Assembly (NCBI RefSeq): GCF_003709565.1
Contig: NZ_QNRC01000003.1
Location: 1 to 64,000 of the forward strand
Source of the DNA: Paracoccus sigandri
GTDB taxonomy: Bacteria; Pseudomonadota; Alphaproteobacteria; Rhodobacterales; Rhodobacteraceae
Length of the DNA: 64,000 bases
Direction of reading: 5' to 3'
Both the position numbers and the translations under genes were made by a program. Under the pieces are notes generated by a model that was not told where the DNA came from, did no database searches, and worked only from the letters and a program-made list of their open reading frames with translations. Of this stretch, positions 18,096 to 27,372 are shown in pieces; the first letter of the stretch is position 1, and every line of letters begins with the position of its first letter.

Positions 18096-18914
18096 CTAGG
18101 AAAACAGATTCGCGCACCAGTCCGAGATGTGCCGCGCAAGGCTGTCATTGCGCAGATGCGGCTGCGAGAGCAGCCAGATTTCCCGCCCCTCGGGCAAGGG
18201 CGTGACCTCGACCGGGGCGGCGGGATCCAGGGTTTTCGCCAGGAAATCGGGGATGACGCCGACGGCCCGCCCGCTTTCCAGGACCGAGCGGATGACGTTC
18301 AGATTGGTGGTTTCCACCCGCACCGCGCCCAGGCCGTGGACCTGCTGCAGATGCCGCATCTCGGGCGTGTCCGACAGGCTGGCGGGATAGGCGGCCAGCA
18401 GCGTGGCGGGGGACCGGCCCGTCACCATGCACAGCCCCATCTGCCCGATGCGCCGCATCAGGAACGCCCCCTGCCGGGGACGCCCCAGCCGCAGCGCGAA
18501 ATCCGCCTCCCATCGCGACATGTCGGCATTGTGGTCCGAGGTATCGATGCCGAGCGACAGTTCCGGCAGCTCCTCCAGCAGCCGGGGCAGGTTCGGCGCA
18601 AGGTAATGCTCGGCGATCACCGCGATGGTGGTCAGGCGCAGCTTGCGCAGCGAATAGTCGTGGCCATGCAGCATCCGCTCGATATCCTCGGCCGCCTGCT
18701 CGATGCTGTCCAGCTGGCGCAGGATGGCGCGGCAGACATCGGTCGGGTTGCGCCGGCCATCCGCGGCCTCGAACAGGGTGACGCCGAAGGTGCTTTCCAG
18801 CCGGGCAAGGCGGCGGCTGACGGTGGTTTCGTCGATATGCAGGCTGCGCGCCGCCTTGGAATAGGAATTGGTCCTGCTGACCGCCGCAACGATACGCAGA
18901 TCGTCCCAGTTCAT
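18096..18914 (-). CDS. mauR: LysR-type regulator, probable MauR
   Basis: A 272-residue LysR-family protein. The N-terminal winged HTH (MNWDDLRIVAAVSRTNSYSK, with SRRLARLE recognition helix) is followed by a substrate-binding-like effector domain (about 90-270). In Paracoccus a LysR-type activator, MauR, sits next to mauF and induces the operon with methylamine. Here the gene is also next to mauF but points the same way, whereas mauR is divergent in P. denitrificans, so the name is by position and family. ATG 18914 is used because the HTH starts there; the longer upstream frame overlaps the next gene. Confidence 0.72.
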   Translation of the reverse strand: MNWDDLRIVAAVSRTNSYSKAARSLHIDETTVSRRLARLESTFGVTLFEAADGRRNPTDVCRAILRQLDSIEQAAEDIERMLHGHDYSLRKLRLTTIAVIAEHYLAPNLPRLLEELPELSLGIDTSDHNADMSRWEADFALRLGRPRQGAFLMRRIGQMGLCMVTGRSPATLLAAYPASLSDTPEMRHLQQVHGLGAVRVETTNLNVIRSVLESGRAVGVIPDFLAKTLDPAAPVEVTPLPEGREIWLLSQPHLRNDSLARHISDWCANLFS

Positions 18915-19008
18915 CACCCTCGTCCCCCCATTCGGCAACGCCGTTCCCCGGATACCTGCCCCGGAGAAAGGGTCCCGGCAAGGGGCGGGCGGCGCGCGGC
19001 GGCGGCTT

Positions 19009-19950
19009 TCAGCCGCGCCGGGTCCGCCGCAGGGTCTGGCCGAACTGGGCGCGATAGGCCCGCGCCAGCGTCGAAGCCGAGGAAAAGCCGGTCCGGGCCG
19101 CGATCTCGTCCAGGGGCAGGCCGGTCTCGATGGCCAGCGCGCGGGCGTGCGACAGGCGGATCGTCCGGTAATAGCCGCCCGAGGCCATGCCCAGATGCTT
19201 GTGGAACAGCCGGTCCATGGTGCGCGGCGACAGCGCCGCCCGCGCCGCGATCCCGGCCAGCGGCAGCGGGGTCTCGGCGCTTTCCCGCATGGCCAGGATC
19301 GCGCGCTGCAGGCTGGCGGGCAGCGCCCGGTCGACCATGCGGCTCGCGCCGGCCTCGGGCGGGTGCATGTGGGTGCGGCCGAACATGTTGGCGACGTCGA
19401 AACGCAAGGCCTCGTCGGCATGCTGGCCGATCAGGTCCAGCGACCAGGACAGCACCCCCTGCGCGCCCCCGCAGGTGACGGTATTGCCGTCGGCGACATA
19501 GGGCGCGGGAACCACGTCGACCTCGGGGAAGGCCTCGGCCATGGCTTGCAGCTCCATCCAGTGGATCGTGGCGCGGCGACCGGCCAGCAGCCCCGCCTCG
19601 GCCAGGATCCAGGCGCCGGTATCGATGCCGCCGACCAGCGGCAGGCCGCGCCCCTTCGACAGCACCAGCTGCAGCGTGTCGCGCCGCGAATGGTCGCGCA
19701 CGCCATAGCCCGCGACCACGATCAGCGCATCCGTCGCGCCCACGCGCGGCAGGGCGACATCCACCCCCAGCGACAGGCGCGACGAGCTGGCCACCGCGCC
19801 GCCCCGGACCGAGGCGACCTGCCACGAGAACAGCCGCTTGCCGCTGAGGTCGCGGGCCGCGCGCAGCGGCTCGATGGCGCTGGCCAGCACCATGTTCGAA
19901 AAGCCGTCCAGCAGCAGGAAGGTCAGGTTGAAGGCGGAAATTGGCTGCAT
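19009..19950 (-). CDS. cdhR: GlxA/AraC-family regulator, probable CdhR
   Basis: A 313-residue regulator with an N-terminal DJ-1/PfpI-like amidotransferase-fold domain (1-185: [21 protein letters not shown] and [15 protein letters not shown]) and a C-terminal double AraC helix-turn-helix (about 215-310: [33 protein letters not shown]). This architecture matches CdhR, the carnitine-catabolism activator of Pseudomonas. It is divergent from the carnitine operon with an 83-base shared promoter, which supports the name. ATG 19950 is preferred to a TTG two codons upstream. Confidence 0.82.
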   Translation of the reverse strand: MQPISAFNLTFLLLDGFSNMVLASAIEPLRAARDLSGKRLFSWQVASVRGGAVASSSRLSLGVDVALPRVGATDALIVVAGYGVRDHSRRDTLQLVLSKGRGLPLVGGIDTGAWILAEAGLLAGRRATIHWMELQAMAEAFPEVDVVPAPYVADGNTVTCGGAQGVLSWSLDLIGQHADEALRFDVANMFGRTHMHPPEAGASRMVDRALPASLQRAILAMRESAETPLPLAGIAARAALSPRTMDRLFHKHLGMASGGYYRTIRLSHARALAIETGLPLDEIAARTGFSSASTLARAYRAQFGQTLRRTRRG

Positions 19951-19994
19951 CGGCAAATTTTATGGCACGATCCGCATATCATGCCAAGCGGCGC

Positions 19995-20011
19995 TGGGTC
20001 ACGTTGGGTCA
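19995..20011 (+). promoter_or_regulatory. Direct repeats in the cdhR-cdhC promoter region
   Basis: TGGGTCA-CGT-TGGGTCA: two identical 7-mers exactly 10 bases apart (one helical turn), as AraC-family proteins bind. They lie 23 bases before the cdhC start. A looser TGGCA-N14-TGCCA repeat is at 19963-19986. Candidate CdhR operator by position. Confidence 0.4.
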
Positions 20012-20033
20012 ACACCATTCCCGGAGCTTTTGG

Positions 20034-20921
20034 ATGAATCACGACGTCTTCGTCACCTGCGCGGTCACCGGATCGGGGCAGAGCCACAGGAAATCCGATC
20101 TTGTGCCGATCACCCCCCGCCAGATCGCCGATGCCTGCATCGAGGCCGCGCAAGCCGGCGCCGCCATCGCCCATGTCCATGTCCGCGACCCCGAAACCGG
20201 CACGCCCTCGCGCGATCCGGCGCTCTATCGCGAGGTGGTGGAGCGGGTGCGGTCCTCGGACGTGGACGTGGTCTTGAACCTGACGGCGGGGATGGGCGGC
20301 GACATCGTGCTGGGCTCGGCCGAGGCGCCGCTGCCGCTGTCGCCGCAATCCGACATCATCGGCGCGACCGAGCGGCTGGTCCATGTCGAGGAACTGCTGC
20401 CCGAGATCTGCACGCTGGATTGCGGCACGATGAACTTCGCCGAAGCCGATTACATCATGACCAACACGCCCGGCACGCTGCGGGCCATGGCGGCGCGCAT
20501 CCAGGCGGCGGGCGTGCGCCCGGAAATCGAGGTCTTCGACACCGGCCACCTGTGGCTGGCCAAGGCGCTGGTCGACGAAGGGCTGATCGACGACCCGGTG
20601 ATGGTCCAGCTGTGCATGGGCATCCCCTATGGCGCGCCCAGTGACCCCAACAGCCTGCTGGCGATGGTGAACAACATCCCGCCGGGCTGGGTCTATTCCA
20701 TGTTCTCGATCGGGCGGATGCAGATGCCCTATGTCGCCCAGGCCGTCCTTGCCGGGGGCAATGTCCGGGTGGGGCTGGAGGACAACATCTGGCTGGATCG
20801 CGGCGTGCCGGCGCGCAACGGCGATCTGGTGGAACGCGCGGCGACGATCCTGACCAACATGGGCAGCCGCATCCTCGGCCCGGCCGAGGTCCGTCAGAAG
20901 CTGAAGCTGACCCGCCGCTAG
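20034..20921 (+). CDS. cdhC: 3-dehydrocarnitine cleavage enzyme (BKACE family)
   Basis: A 295-residue beta-keto acid cleavage enzyme (DUF849/BKACE, TIM barrel). Zn ligands are visible: H47 and H49 in [10 protein letters not shown] and E249 in RVGLEDN. It matches the family that condenses a beta-keto acid with acetyl-CoA and splits it to acetoacetate and an acyl-CoA; CdhC makes acetoacetate and betainyl-CoA from 3-dehydrocarnitine. Neighbours (carnitine dehydrogenase-thioesterase, CdhR) support that substrate over 3-keto-5-aminohexanoate. Start ATG 20034 follows CCGGAGCTTTTGG. Confidence 0.9.
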   Translation: MNHDVFVTCAVTGSGQSHRKSDLVPITPRQIADACIEAAQAGAAIAHVHVRDPETGTPSRDPALYREVVERVRSSDVDVVLNLTAGMGGDIVLGSAEAPLPLSPQSDIIGATERLVHVEELLPEICTLDCGTMNFAEADYIMTNTPGTLRAMAARIQAAGVRPEIEVFDTGHLWLAKALVDEGLIDDPVMVQLCMGIPYGAPSDPNSLLAMVNNIPPGWVYSMFSIGRMQMPYVAQAVLAGGNVRVGLEDNIWLDRGVPARNGDLVERAATILTNMGSRILGPAEVRQKLKLTRR

Positions 20922-20954
20922 AACGGCCGGGCGCACAACAGGGAGACTGAAGAC

Positions 20955-22508
20955 ATGACCATCCGCAATGGAATCTCGCGCCGCGGCCTGCTTGCGGGGG
21001 CCGCTTGCATGACGGCGGCGGGGCTGATCCTGCCGCGCGCCTCCTGGGCGCAGCCGGGGCCGAAGCGCGGCGGCTCGTTCCGCATCGGCCAGTTCGGGGG
21101 CGCGACCTCGGACACGATCGACCCGGCGACCTTCGCGGCCGGGCCGGTGGTGACGGCGATGCTGGCGGTCTGCAACAACCTGGTCGAGATCGACGCCCAG
21201 GGCCAGGCCGTCCCCGAGCTTGCCGAAAGCTATGAGCCCGATGCCGAGGCCCGCATCTGGACCTTCCGCATCCGCGACGCGAATTTCGGCGACGGGCGCA
21301 AGGTCACGGCGCGCGACGTGGTCGCCTCGTTCAACCACCACCGCGGCGACGACACCGTGTCGGGTGCCAAGGGCGCGCTGGCGCAGGTCAGGGACATCCG
21401 CGCGGATGGCGACAATGTGGTGGTCTTCGAGCTGGAAAGCGGCAATGCCGATTTCGCCTATCTGACCTCGGACTATCACTTCATCATCATGCCGGCGAAG
21501 GAAGATGGCACGCTGGACTGGCAGTCCGGTCTGGGCACCGGCGGCTATACGCTGGTCGATCACGAACCCGGCGTGCGCATCACCCTGAAGCGGCGCGACG
21601 ACTACTGGAAGCCCGACCGGGCCTGGTTCGACGACGTGACGCTGCTGAGCATCGGCGACCCGACCGCGCGCCAGAACGCGCTGATGACCGGCGAGGTCGA
21701 TGCGATCAACGGCCCGGACCTGTCGACCATCCACCTGCTGCAGCGCCGCCCCGGCATCACCCTGGTCGAGGCGACCGGCACCGCGCATTACACCATGCCG
21801 ATGTTCTGCGACGCCGCGCCCTTCGACGACGTGAACGTGCGGCTGGCGCTGAAACACGCCATCAACCGCGAGGAACTGCTGGAAAAGATCCTGCGCGGCT
21901 ATGGCCGGGTGGCCAATGACAGCCCGATCGCGCCCGCCAACCGCTATTACGCCGCGGACCTGCCGCAGAACGGCTATGACCCCGACAAGGCGCGGCATTA
22001 CCTGAAACAGGCGGGCCATGACGGCCTGACGCTGGAGCTGTCGGCCTCGAACGCGGCCTTTACCGGCGCGGTGGACGCGGCGCAGCTGTTCCAGCAATCG
22101 GCCAAGGCGGCCGGCATCAACGTCAATGTCCGGCGCGAGCCCGAGGACGGCTACTGGTCGAATGTCTGGCTGAAGAAGCCCTTCTGCATGGGCTACTGGA
22201 ACGGCCGCCCAACCGAGGACGACATGTTCAGCCTGGTCTATGCGCGCGGCGCCGAATGGAACGAAAGCCATTGGGACAACCAGCGCTTCAACGAGCTGCT
22301 GCTGGCCGCCCGCGCCGAGCTGGACGAGGGCCTGCGCGCCGAGATGTATCACGAGATGCAGGGCCTGGTCAGCCAGGACGGCGGCACGATCATCCCGGTC
22401 TTCGTCAATTATGTCGACGCCCATAACGACAAGGTCGCCCATGGCGAGGTCGCCAGCGACCGCTTCTTCGACGGCTGGAAACTGGTGGAAAGGTGGTATG
22501 CGGCATGA
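20955..22508 (+). CDS. Opp/Dpp-type ABC substrate-binding protein
   Basis: A 517-residue SBP_bac_5 family binding protein with a twin-arginine leader (SRRGLLAGAACM) and cleavage near SWA-QPGPK. Family features include the cluster-5 opening GGSFRIGQFGGATSDTIDPATF and DPDKARHYLKQAG. Cluster-C binding proteins usually take peptides, nickel or opines; embedded here in a carnitine operon with its own permeases and ATPase, it is likely to bind carnitine or short acylcarnitines. The stop overlaps the start of the dehydrogenase (ATGA). Substrate is inferred from context. Confidence 0.9.
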   Translation: MTIRNGISRRGLLAGAACMTAAGLILPRASWAQPGPKRGGSFRIGQFGGATSDTIDPATFAAGPVVTAMLAVCNNLVEIDAQGQAVPELAESYEPDAEARIWTFRIRDANFGDGRKVTARDVVASFNHHRGDDTVSGAKGALAQVRDIRADGDNVVVFELESGNADFAYLTSDYHFIIMPAKEDGTLDWQSGLGTGGYTLVDHEPGVRITLKRRDDYWKPDRAWFDDVTLLSIGDPTARQNALMTGEVDAINGPDLSTIHLLQRRPGITLVEATGTAHYTMPMFCDAAPFDDVNVRLALKHAINREELLEKILRGYGRVANDSPIAPANRYYAADLPQNGYDPDKARHYLKQAGHDGLTLELSASNAAFTGAVDAAQLFQQSAKAAGINVNVRREPEDGYWSNVWLKKPFCMGYWNGRPTEDDMFSLVYARGAEWNESHWDNQRFNELLLAARAELDEGLRAEMYHEMQGLVSQDGGTIIPVFVNYVDAHNDKVAHGEVASDRFFDGWKLVERWYAA

Positions 22509-23959
22509 AGATCGCGGCAATCGGCGGCGGCGTCATCGGCGGGGGCTGGATCGCGCGCTTCATCCTGAACGGCCATGACGTCCAGGTCTTCGACCCCCAT
22601 CCCGAGGCCGCCCGCATCGTCGGTGAGGTCCTGGCCAATGCCGGCCGCGCCTATGAGGCGCTGTTCCAGGCCCCCCTGCCCCGGCCGGGCCGGCTGGTCT
22701 GGGCCGGCAGCATCGCCGAGGCGGTCCGGGGCGCCGAGCATATCCAGGAAAGCGTGCCCGAGCGGCTGGAGCTGAAGCACCGCATCATCGCCGAGATCGA
22801 GGCGGCCGCGCCCGCGGATGCGATCATCGGCTCCTCGACCTCGGGCTTCAAGCCGTCGGAACTGCGGCAGGGCGCGGTCCATCCCGACCGCATCCTCGTC
22901 GTCCATCCCTTCAATCCGGTCTATCTGCTGCCTGTGATCGAGGTGGTCGGTGGCGGCGCGGCGGCGCGGCGCGCCTGCGACTTCCTGACCGCCATCGGCA
23001 TGAAGCCCGTCACCATCGCGCGCGAGATCGACGCCCATATCGGCGACCGCCTGCTGGAGGCCGTCTGGCGCGAGGCGCTGTGGCTGGTCCGCGACGGCAT
23101 CGCCACGACCCAGGAGATCGACGACATCATCCGCTTCGGCTTCGGCCTCAGATGGGCGCAGATGGGCCTGTTCGAGACCTATCGCATCGCCGGGGGCGAG
23201 GCCGGGATGCGGCATTTCCTGTCGCAGTTCGGCCCGGCGCTGAAATGGCCGTGGACCAAGCTGATGGACGTGCCCGACCTGGACGAGGCGCTGATCGACA
23301 CCATCGCCGCGCAGTCCGACGCCCAGTCCGGCGCGCACACGATCCGCGAGCTTGAACGAATCCGCGACGACAACCTGATCGGCATCCTGCATGCGCTGAA
23401 GGCCAATGACTGGGGCGCGGGCCGGACCCTGCGCGCGGCCGAGAACCGCCTCTATGCCCGCCGGATCGAGCCCGCACCGGGCTATCCCCTGCGCCTGCAC
23501 CGGGCGCGGGTCGGCGGTTCCTGGCTGGACTATAACGGCCACATGACCGAGTTCCGCTATCTCCAGGTCTTCGGCGACGCGACCGACGCCTTCCTGATCC
23601 ATGCCGGCCTTGACGAGGCCCATCGCGCCACCGGCTTTTCCGCCTATACGGTCGAGACCCATATCCGCCACCTGGCCGAGATCGGCGCGGGCGAGGATCT
23701 TTTGGTCGAGACCCGGCTTCTGGGCCATGACGCCAAGCGCATCCGCCTGCACCACGCGATCCTGCGCAAGGACGGCAGCCCGGCGGCGACCGCCGAGCAC
23801 ATGCTGCTGCATGTCAGCACCGACCAGGGCCGCGCCGCGCCGATGCCCGACGCGCTGCTGCAGGCGCTGGACCGGATCGCGGCGCAGGACGACGCGCCGC
23901 ATCCCGATCACGCGGGCGGCGGCATCCGCGTCCTCCGCCCGCGCGAGGCGGTGACATGA
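22505..23959 (+). CDS. lcdH: Fused L-carnitine dehydrogenase / betainyl-CoA thioesterase
   Basis: A 484-residue two-domain enzyme. Residues 1 to about 310 are a 3-hydroxyacyl-CoA dehydrogenase-type oxidoreductase: NAD site IGGGVIGGGW at 6-15, SSTSGFKPS and HPFNPVYLLPVIEVV. It oxidises L-carnitine to 3-dehydrocarnitine. About 325-484 form a hotdog thioesterase with DYNGHMTEFRY near residue 340. The fusion equals Pseudomonas cdhA plus cdhB and is known from rhizobia (lcdH), where the C-terminal part hydrolyses betainyl-CoA to glycine betaine. So one protein carries out the first and third steps and the BKACE at 20034 the second. It overlaps both neighbours by four bases. Confidence 0.92.
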   Translation: MKIAAIGGGVIGGGWIARFILNGHDVQVFDPHPEAARIVGEVLANAGRAYEALFQAPLPRPGRLVWAGSIAEAVRGAEHIQESVPERLELKHRIIAEIEAAAPADAIIGSSTSGFKPSELRQGAVHPDRILVVHPFNPVYLLPVIEVVGGGAAARRACDFLTAIGMKPVTIAREIDAHIGDRLLEAVWREALWLVRDGIATTQEIDDIIRFGFGLRWAQMGLFETYRIAGGEAGMRHFLSQFGPALKWPWTKLMDVPDLDEALIDTIAAQSDAQSGAHTIRELERIRDDNLIGILHALKANDWGAGRTLRAAENRLYARRIEPAPGYPLRLHRARVGGSWLDYNGHMTEFRYLQVFGDATDAFLIHAGLDEAHRATGFSAYTVETHIRHLAEIGAGEDLLVETRLLGHDAKRIRLHHAILRKDGSPAATAEHMLLHVSTDQGRAAPMPDALLQALDRIAAQDDAPHPDHAGGGIRVLRPREAVT

Positions 23960-24933
23960 GCGGCGGGGCGGCGCGCAGCCGCCCGCTGCGCCGCATGATC
24001 GGGCTGCGGCTGGGGATCGGGCTGCTGACGCTGTTTCTGATCTCAGTGCTGGTCTTCCTGGCCGTCGCCCTGCTGCCCGGCGACATCGCCCAGCAGATCC
24101 TGGGCCAGTCCGCGACCCCCGAGACCGTGGCCGCCTTCCGGCGCGAGCTGGGCCTGGACCAGCCGCTGCCGCAGCGCTACCTGGGCTGGATCCTGGGCAT
24201 CCTGCAGGGCGATTTCGGCAATTCGCTGGCCAATGGCCGCCCGGTGGCCGACCTGCTGGCGGCGCGGCTGGGCAATACGCTGTTCCTGGCCGGCTACGCG
24301 GCGGCGATCGCGGTGCCGCTGTCGGTGCTGCTGGGCCTGCTGGCGGCGCTGTGGCGCGGATCGTGGTTCGACCGCGGCGTGAACGTGGTCAGCCTCTCGG
24401 CGATCTCGTTTCCCGAATTCTTCATCGCCTATATCCTGATGTTCTGGCTGTCGATCCGGCTGGGCTGGTTTCCCTCGATGGCCGATCCGGGCGCCGCGCC
24501 GAGCCTGGCCGAGATGCTGGGCCGGGCCTTCCTGCCCGCGGTGACGCTGGTGCTGGTGGTGACGGCGCACATGATGCGGATGACGCGGGCGGCGGTGGTC
24601 AACGTGCTGGGCGCGCCCTATGTCGCGATGGCACGGCTGAAGGGCGCCTCGCGCTGGCGGATCGTCACCCGCCACGCCCTGCCCAACGCCCTGGCCCCGA
24701 TCATCAACGTGATCGCGCTGAACATCGCCTGGCTGATCACCGGCGTGGTCATCGTCGAGGTGGTCTTCGTCTATCCCGGCCTGGGCCAGCTGATGGTCGA
24801 CAGCGTGACCAATCGCGACATGCCGGTGGTGCAGGCCTGCGCGCTGATCTTCGCGGCGGTCTATATCCTGCTGAACATCACCGCGGACGTGCTGGCCATC
24901 GCCACCAATCCGCGCCTGCTGCACCCGAGGTAG
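23956..24933 (+). CDS. ABC permease, DppB/OppB type
   Basis: A 325-residue permease with six membrane segments. The long periplasmic loop after segment 1 is typical of DppB (ARxxLGLDxPLPxRY, here FRRELGLDQPLPQRYLGW). The cytoplasmic EAA loop is visible as ARLKGASRWRIVTRHALPNAL near residue 225. Coupled to lcdH by ATGA overlap; three bases separate it from the second permease. Part of the presumed carnitine/acylcarnitine importer. Confidence 0.92.
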   Translation: MSGGAARSRPLRRMIGLRLGIGLLTLFLISVLVFLAVALLPGDIAQQILGQSATPETVAAFRRELGLDQPLPQRYLGWILGILQGDFGNSLANGRPVADLLAARLGNTLFLAGYAAAIAVPLSVLLGLLAALWRGSWFDRGVNVVSLSAISFPEFFIAYILMFWLSIRLGWFPSMADPGAAPSLAEMLGRAFLPAVTLVLVVTAHMMRMTRAAVVNVLGAPYVAMARLKGASRWRIVTRHALPNALAPIINVIALNIAWLITGVVIVEVVFVYPGLGQLMVDSVTNRDMPVVQACALIFAAVYILLNITADVLAIATNPRLLHPR

Positions 24934-24936
24934 GCC

Positions 24937-25770
24937 ATGACCCGCGCCATGACCCTTGCCTCGCTGCGCCAGATCCCGCCGACCGCGCTGATCGGGCTGG
25001 CCGTCATCCTGGCCTATGCGCTGGTCGGCATCCTCGCGCCGCTGATCGCCCCCTATGGCGAGGCGCAGATCGTCGGCGCCCAGTTCGAACCCTGGGGCGG
25101 CGATTATCTGCTGGGCACCGACAGCCTTGGCCGGGACATGCTGTCGCGGCTGATCTGGGGCGCCCGCAACACCGTGGGCATCGCCCTGCTGACCACGCTG
25201 CTGGCCTTCCTGCTGGGATCGGTCACGGGGCTGCTGGCCGCCGCGCTGCAGGGCTGGATCGACATGGCCCTGTCGCGGGTGGTCGATGTGCTGATGGCCG
25301 TGCCCTCGCTGATCTTCACCCTGCTGGCGCTGTCCGCGCTGGGGCCTGGGGTCTGGAACCTGATCCTGGTGATCGCCGTGCTGGACGCCACCCGCGTCTT
25401 CCGGCTGGCCCGCGCCACCGCGATGAACGTCATGGTCATGGACTATGTCGAGGCCGCCCGGCTGCGCGGCGAAGGCACCTGGTGGATCATCCGCCGCGAG
25501 GTGCTGCCCAACATCACCGCGCCCCTGATCGCCGAATTCGGCCTGCGCTTCTGCTTCGTCTTCCTGACCATCTCGGCGCTCAGCTTCCTGGGGCTGGGGC
25601 TGCCGCCGCCGATGGCCGACTGGGGCGGCATGGTGCGCGACAACGCGGCGCTGATCACCTTCGGGGATTCGACGCCGCTGCTGCCCGCCGCCTGCATCGC
25701 CGCGCTGACGGTCTCGGTCAATTTCGTCGTCGACTGGCTTCTGCACCGCGCCTCGGACCTGAAGGAGTAA
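24937..25770 (+). CDS. ABC permease, DppC/OppC type
   Basis: A 277-residue permease. An N-terminal segment (about 15-40) leads to the OppC signature LLGTDSLGRDMLSRLIWGAR, then five further segments with the EAA loop AARLRGEGTWWIIRREVLPN near residue 170. Pairs with the DppB-like gene to form the membrane channel. Confidence 0.92.
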   Translation: MTRAMTLASLRQIPPTALIGLAVILAYALVGILAPLIAPYGEAQIVGAQFEPWGGDYLLGTDSLGRDMLSRLIWGARNTVGIALLTTLLAFLLGSVTGLLAAALQGWIDMALSRVVDVLMAVPSLIFTLLALSALGPGVWNLILVIAVLDATRVFRLARATAMNVMVMDYVEAARLRGEGTWWIIRREVLPNITAPLIAEFGLRFCFVFLTISALSFLGLGLPPPMADWGGMVRDNAALITFGDSTPLLPAACIAALTVSVNFVVDWLLHRASDLKE

Positions 25771-25773
25771 GCC

Positions 25774-27372
25774 ATGCTGCTGGACATCCGCGACCTGAAG
25801 ATCGAGGCGAGGGCCGAGGCAGGCTGGACGCCGATCCTGCACGGCGTCGACCTGGCCGTGGACAGGGGCGAGGTGGTCGGGCTGATCGGCGAATCCGGCG
25901 CGGGAAAATCCACGCTGGGGCTGGCCGCGATGGGCTATGCCGCGCCGGGGCTGCGCTTTGCGGGCGGCAGCGTCCGCTTCGACGGCACCGACCTGCTGGC
26001 GCTGCCCGAAGCCCGCCGCGCCGGCTTTCGCGGGCGCCGCATCGCCTATGTCGCGCAATCGGCGGCGGCCAGCTTCAACCCCGCCTGGCGGCTGATCGAG
26101 CAGTTCTGCGAGGGACCCGCAATCCACCGCACCGCCAGCCGCGCCGAGGCCGAGGCCTTCGCCCGCCAGCTCTATGCGCAGATGTCCCTGCCCGAGCCGG
26201 ACCGGTTCGGGCTGCGCTTTCCGCACCAGGTCTCGGGCGGGCAGCTGCAGCGGGCGATGGTCGCCATGGCGATGGCCTGCCGCCCGGACCTGATCGTCTT
26301 CGACGAACCGACGACGGCGCTGGATGTGACCACCCAGATCGGCGTGCTGGCGGCGATCCGGCAGGCGGTGGAAGGCTTCGGGGCGGCGGCGATCTACATC
26401 ACCCACGACCTGGCCGTGGTCGCGCAGATGGCCGACCGCATCAAGGTCATGCGCCACGGGCGCGAGGTCGAGGAGGCGCCCACCCGCCAGATGATGGCCG
26501 CCCCGCGCGAGGATTACACCCGCTCGCTCTGGGCGGTGCGCGAATTCCGCCGCCCGGCGCGCGAGCTGCCCGGCGGCGCGCCGCTGATCCGCGTCGCCGG
26601 GGTGACGGCGGGCTATGGCGCGAAGACCGTGCTGGAGGATGTGGATTTCGCCGTGCCGAAGGGGGCGACGGTGGCGGTGGTGGGCGAATCCGGCTCGGGC
26701 AAGTCCACCACGGCGCGGGTCATCACCGGGTTGCTGCCGCCGCAGGCAGGCCGGGTCGAGCTGGACGGCCAGGCCCTGCCGCCGCGCCTGGCCGATCGGT
26801 CGCGCGACCAGCTGCGCATGGTGCAGATGATCTACCAGATGGCCGACACGGCGCTGAACCCGCGCCAGACCATCCGCCAGATCCTGTCGCGCCCGCTGGC
26901 CTTCTACCTGGGCCTGACGGGCCGCGCGCGCGAGGAACGCCTGCACCAGCTGATGGACCAGATCGAGCTTGAGCCCGGGCGCTTCCTGGACCGCCGCCCG
27001 TCCGAGCTGTCGGGCGGGCAGAAGCAGCGCATCGGCATCGCCCGCGCGCTGGCCGCCGATCCCCGCTTCATCATCTGCGACGAGGTGACCAGCGCGCTGG
27101 ACCAGCTGGTGGCCGAGGGCATCCTGCGGCTGCTCAGCCGGCTGCAGGACGAACAGGGGCTGTCCTACATGTTCATCACCCATGACATCGAGACCGTCCG
27201 GGCGATCGCCGACGAGGTGGTGGTGATGCGCCACGGCCGGGTGATGGATCGCGGGCCGCGGGCGCAGGTCATGGACCCGCCCCGGCACGACTATACAAGG
27301 CAGCTTCTGGCCTCGGTCCCGCAGCCCGACCCGGACTGGCTGACCCGGCGCATCGCCGAGGGCGTCCGATGA
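25774..27372 (+). CDS. Fused double ATPase of the Opp-type importer
   Basis: A 532-residue protein with two ABC ATPase halves. Half 1 (about 1-255): Walker A GESGAGKST, signature VSGGQLQRAM, Walker B LIVFDEPTTALD, H-loop ITHD. Half 2 (about 270-525): GESGSGKST, LSGGQKQRIGIARAL, FIICDEVTSALD, ITHD. It corresponds to DppD and DppF fused in one chain, as seen in several proteobacterial Opp-type systems. The second half has a modified Q-loop region (MIYQMADTALNPR, without the usual QDP). It overlaps the hydrolase start by four bases. Confidence 0.92.
   Translation: MLLDIRDLKIEARAEAGWTPILHGVDLAVDRGEVVGLIGESGAGKSTLGLAAMGYAAPGLRFAGGSVRFDGTDLLALPEARRAGFRGRRIAYVAQSAAASFNPAWRLIEQFCEGPAIHRTASRAEAEAFARQLYAQMSLPEPDRFGLRFPHQVSGGQLQRAMVAMAMACRPDLIVFDEPTTALDVTTQIGVLAAIRQAVEGFGAAAIYITHDLAVVAQMADRIKVMRHGREVEEAPTRQMMAAPREDYTRSLWAVREFRRPARELPGGAPLIRVAGVTAGYGAKTVLEDVDFAVPKGATVAVVGESGSGKSTTARVITGLLPPQAGRVELDGQALPPRLADRSRDQLRMVQMIYQMADTALNPRQTIRQILSRPLAFYLGLTGRAREERLHQLMDQIELEPGRFLDRRPSELSGGQKQRIGIARALAADPRFIICDEVTSALDQLVAEGILRLLSRLQDEQGLSYMFITHDIETVRAIADEVVVMRHGRVMDRGPRAQVMDPPRHDYTRQLLASVPQPDPDWLTRRIAEGVR

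Noticed and set aside
24043-27288. Open minus-strand frame of 1081 codons across the carnitine ABC transporter genes
   Set aside because: It lies antisense to four clear genes (permeases and ATPase with all motifs); high-GC codon use keeps the antisense frame open. Its translation is Gln/Arg/His-rich with no family features.
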